Below are positions 63,603-64,000 of a stretch of 64,000 nucleotides of DNA, piece by piece. The stretch's first letter is position 1, and each line of letters starts with the position of its first letter. Source of the DNA: Schizochytrium sp. TIO01. Lineage: Eukaryota; Sar; Bigyra; Thraustochytrida; Thraustochytriidae. Both the position numbers and the translations under genes were made by a program. The stretch is taken from NCBI GenBank assembly GCA_004764695.1, contig SMSO01000032.1:8948668-9012667 (forward strand). The letters run 5' to 3'. The notes under the pieces are model-generated. The model was given only the letters and a program-made list of their open reading frames with translations, did no database searches and was not told the origin of the DNA.

Positions 63603-64000
63603 ATGGCGAAACAGCGAAAAGCCCTGTCCTCTGTTCTTGCCCTTGCAGCTCTCCTTTGCCTGACCATACCCAAGTCCTTGGCAGCAAGCTGCACTGTGAC
63701 CTCTACAACAACTGCGCCAGCATATCCTAGTGACTCTGGCTTCGACACGTCCAAACTTATTAGTATCGCAAAAGCTACAGAAGTTGTTCAGCTTCGAGTG
63801 ACACCAAATTCCCCTCCGGATGGCTGGAACTCACGTACGAGCTGCCCTTTTGATGAAGACGCTGATGAACTCCTACCTTGGGAAGATGTATCAACATGGG
63901 GCTCAGCTGTCCCGGCAGACGGTGAAGACGTAACCTTACCCGAAAACTCACGGGTGCTCATCAGTGGCTGCTCAGTCTCTGCCGATACAGTTTATGGGCT
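63603..64000 (+). CDS. Secreted G8-domain protein, N-terminal part (runs off right edge)
   Basis: ATG at 63603 (AAGATGG context) opens 132 codons to the edge. The first 28 residues form a signal peptide (MAKQRKALSSVLALAALLCL, cut after KSLAA). After a Thr-rich and Cys-containing stretch the sequence reads PWEDVSTWGSAVPADGEDVTLPENSRVLIS, the start of a G8 domain, which typically opens with W-x-D-xx-T-W-G, then P-x-xGxDV-x-[IL]-P and VLxD. G8 domains occur in large secreted or membrane proteins such as CEMIP, TMEM2 and PKHD1L1 (fibrocystin-like), often before beta-helix repeats, and some members act on hyaluronan. Here only the first third of the domain is inside the window, so the final type of protein cannot be told. 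Confidence 0.72.
   Translation, partial: MAKQRKALSSVLALAALLCLTIPKSLAASCTVTSTTTAPAYPSDSGFDTSKLISIAKATEVVQLRVTPNSPPDGWNSRTSCPFDEDADELLPWEDVSTWGSAVPADGEDVTLPENSRVLISGCSVSADTVYG

Overview
The window is nuclear DNA from a flagellate, probably marine, heterotrophic stramenopile; a labyrinthulomycete or thraustochytrid-like relative fits best. The reasons are the mix of genes: an intraflagellar transport protein (IFT54) and a calcyphosin-type EF-hand protein point to a flagellum; a full-size PDR-type ABCG transporter excludes animals; secreted proteins with Pro-Thr-Glu linkers and a G8-domain protein are typical of stramenopile surface and secreted proteins. Introns have GTAAGT donors and CAG acceptors, the standard genetic code is used, and genes stand alone on both strands with long AT-rich spacers rich in simple repeats. 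The assignment to a lineage is inference, not proof.

Layout. 1-3058 (minus): N-terminal end of a replication factor C large subunit-like protein, then IFT54 with a duplicated N-terminal domain. 4719-7232 (plus): a disordered protein with seven CTFxP motifs. 8183-8926 (minus): mitochondrial ribosomal protein uS5. 10338-11894 (minus): a type II membrane PC-esterase-like protein. 12396-12626 (minus): a possible small Cys/His protein. 13259-14868 (minus): three-exon Obg-like ATPase OLA1. 16401-18983 (minus): an SH3, coiled-coil and polyQ protein. 23038-24747 (plus): a GRASP Golgi protein with a long acidic tail. About 25.7-26.2 kb: a possible copia-type retroelement relic. 26513-30787 (plus): a fusion of HU-like domains, three calcyphosin modules and an IQ motif. 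32798-37453 (plus): a two-exon PDR-type ABC transporter with one degenerate ATP site. 37734-38648 and 39397-40212 (minus): a tandem pair of Frag1/DRAM/Sfk1 membrane proteins. 44499-45353 (minus): a LEA-like protein. 49835-50395 (minus): an unknown protein. 54474-58658 (plus): a secreted protein of seven modules, partly copied very recently. 63603 to the right edge (plus): start of a secreted G8-domain protein.

There is no operon logic. Themes are cilium or centrosome (IFT54, the HU-calcyphosin fusion), membrane traffic and surface (GRASP, ABCG transporter, DRAM-like pair, PC-esterase, secreted repeat and G8 proteins) and housekeeping (RFC1, uS5m, OLA1). The most unusual items are the HU-calcyphosin fusion, the doubled IFT54 domain, the fungal-like asymmetric ATP sites of the ABC transporter, the GRASP tail ending in a second small domain, and the recently amplified secreted repeat protein. 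Several genes share GCAAA-type repeats just upstream of their start codons. I see no rRNA, convincing tRNA, CRISPR array or intact mobile element. The many long reading frames inside repeats and on opposite strands were judged to be shadows.
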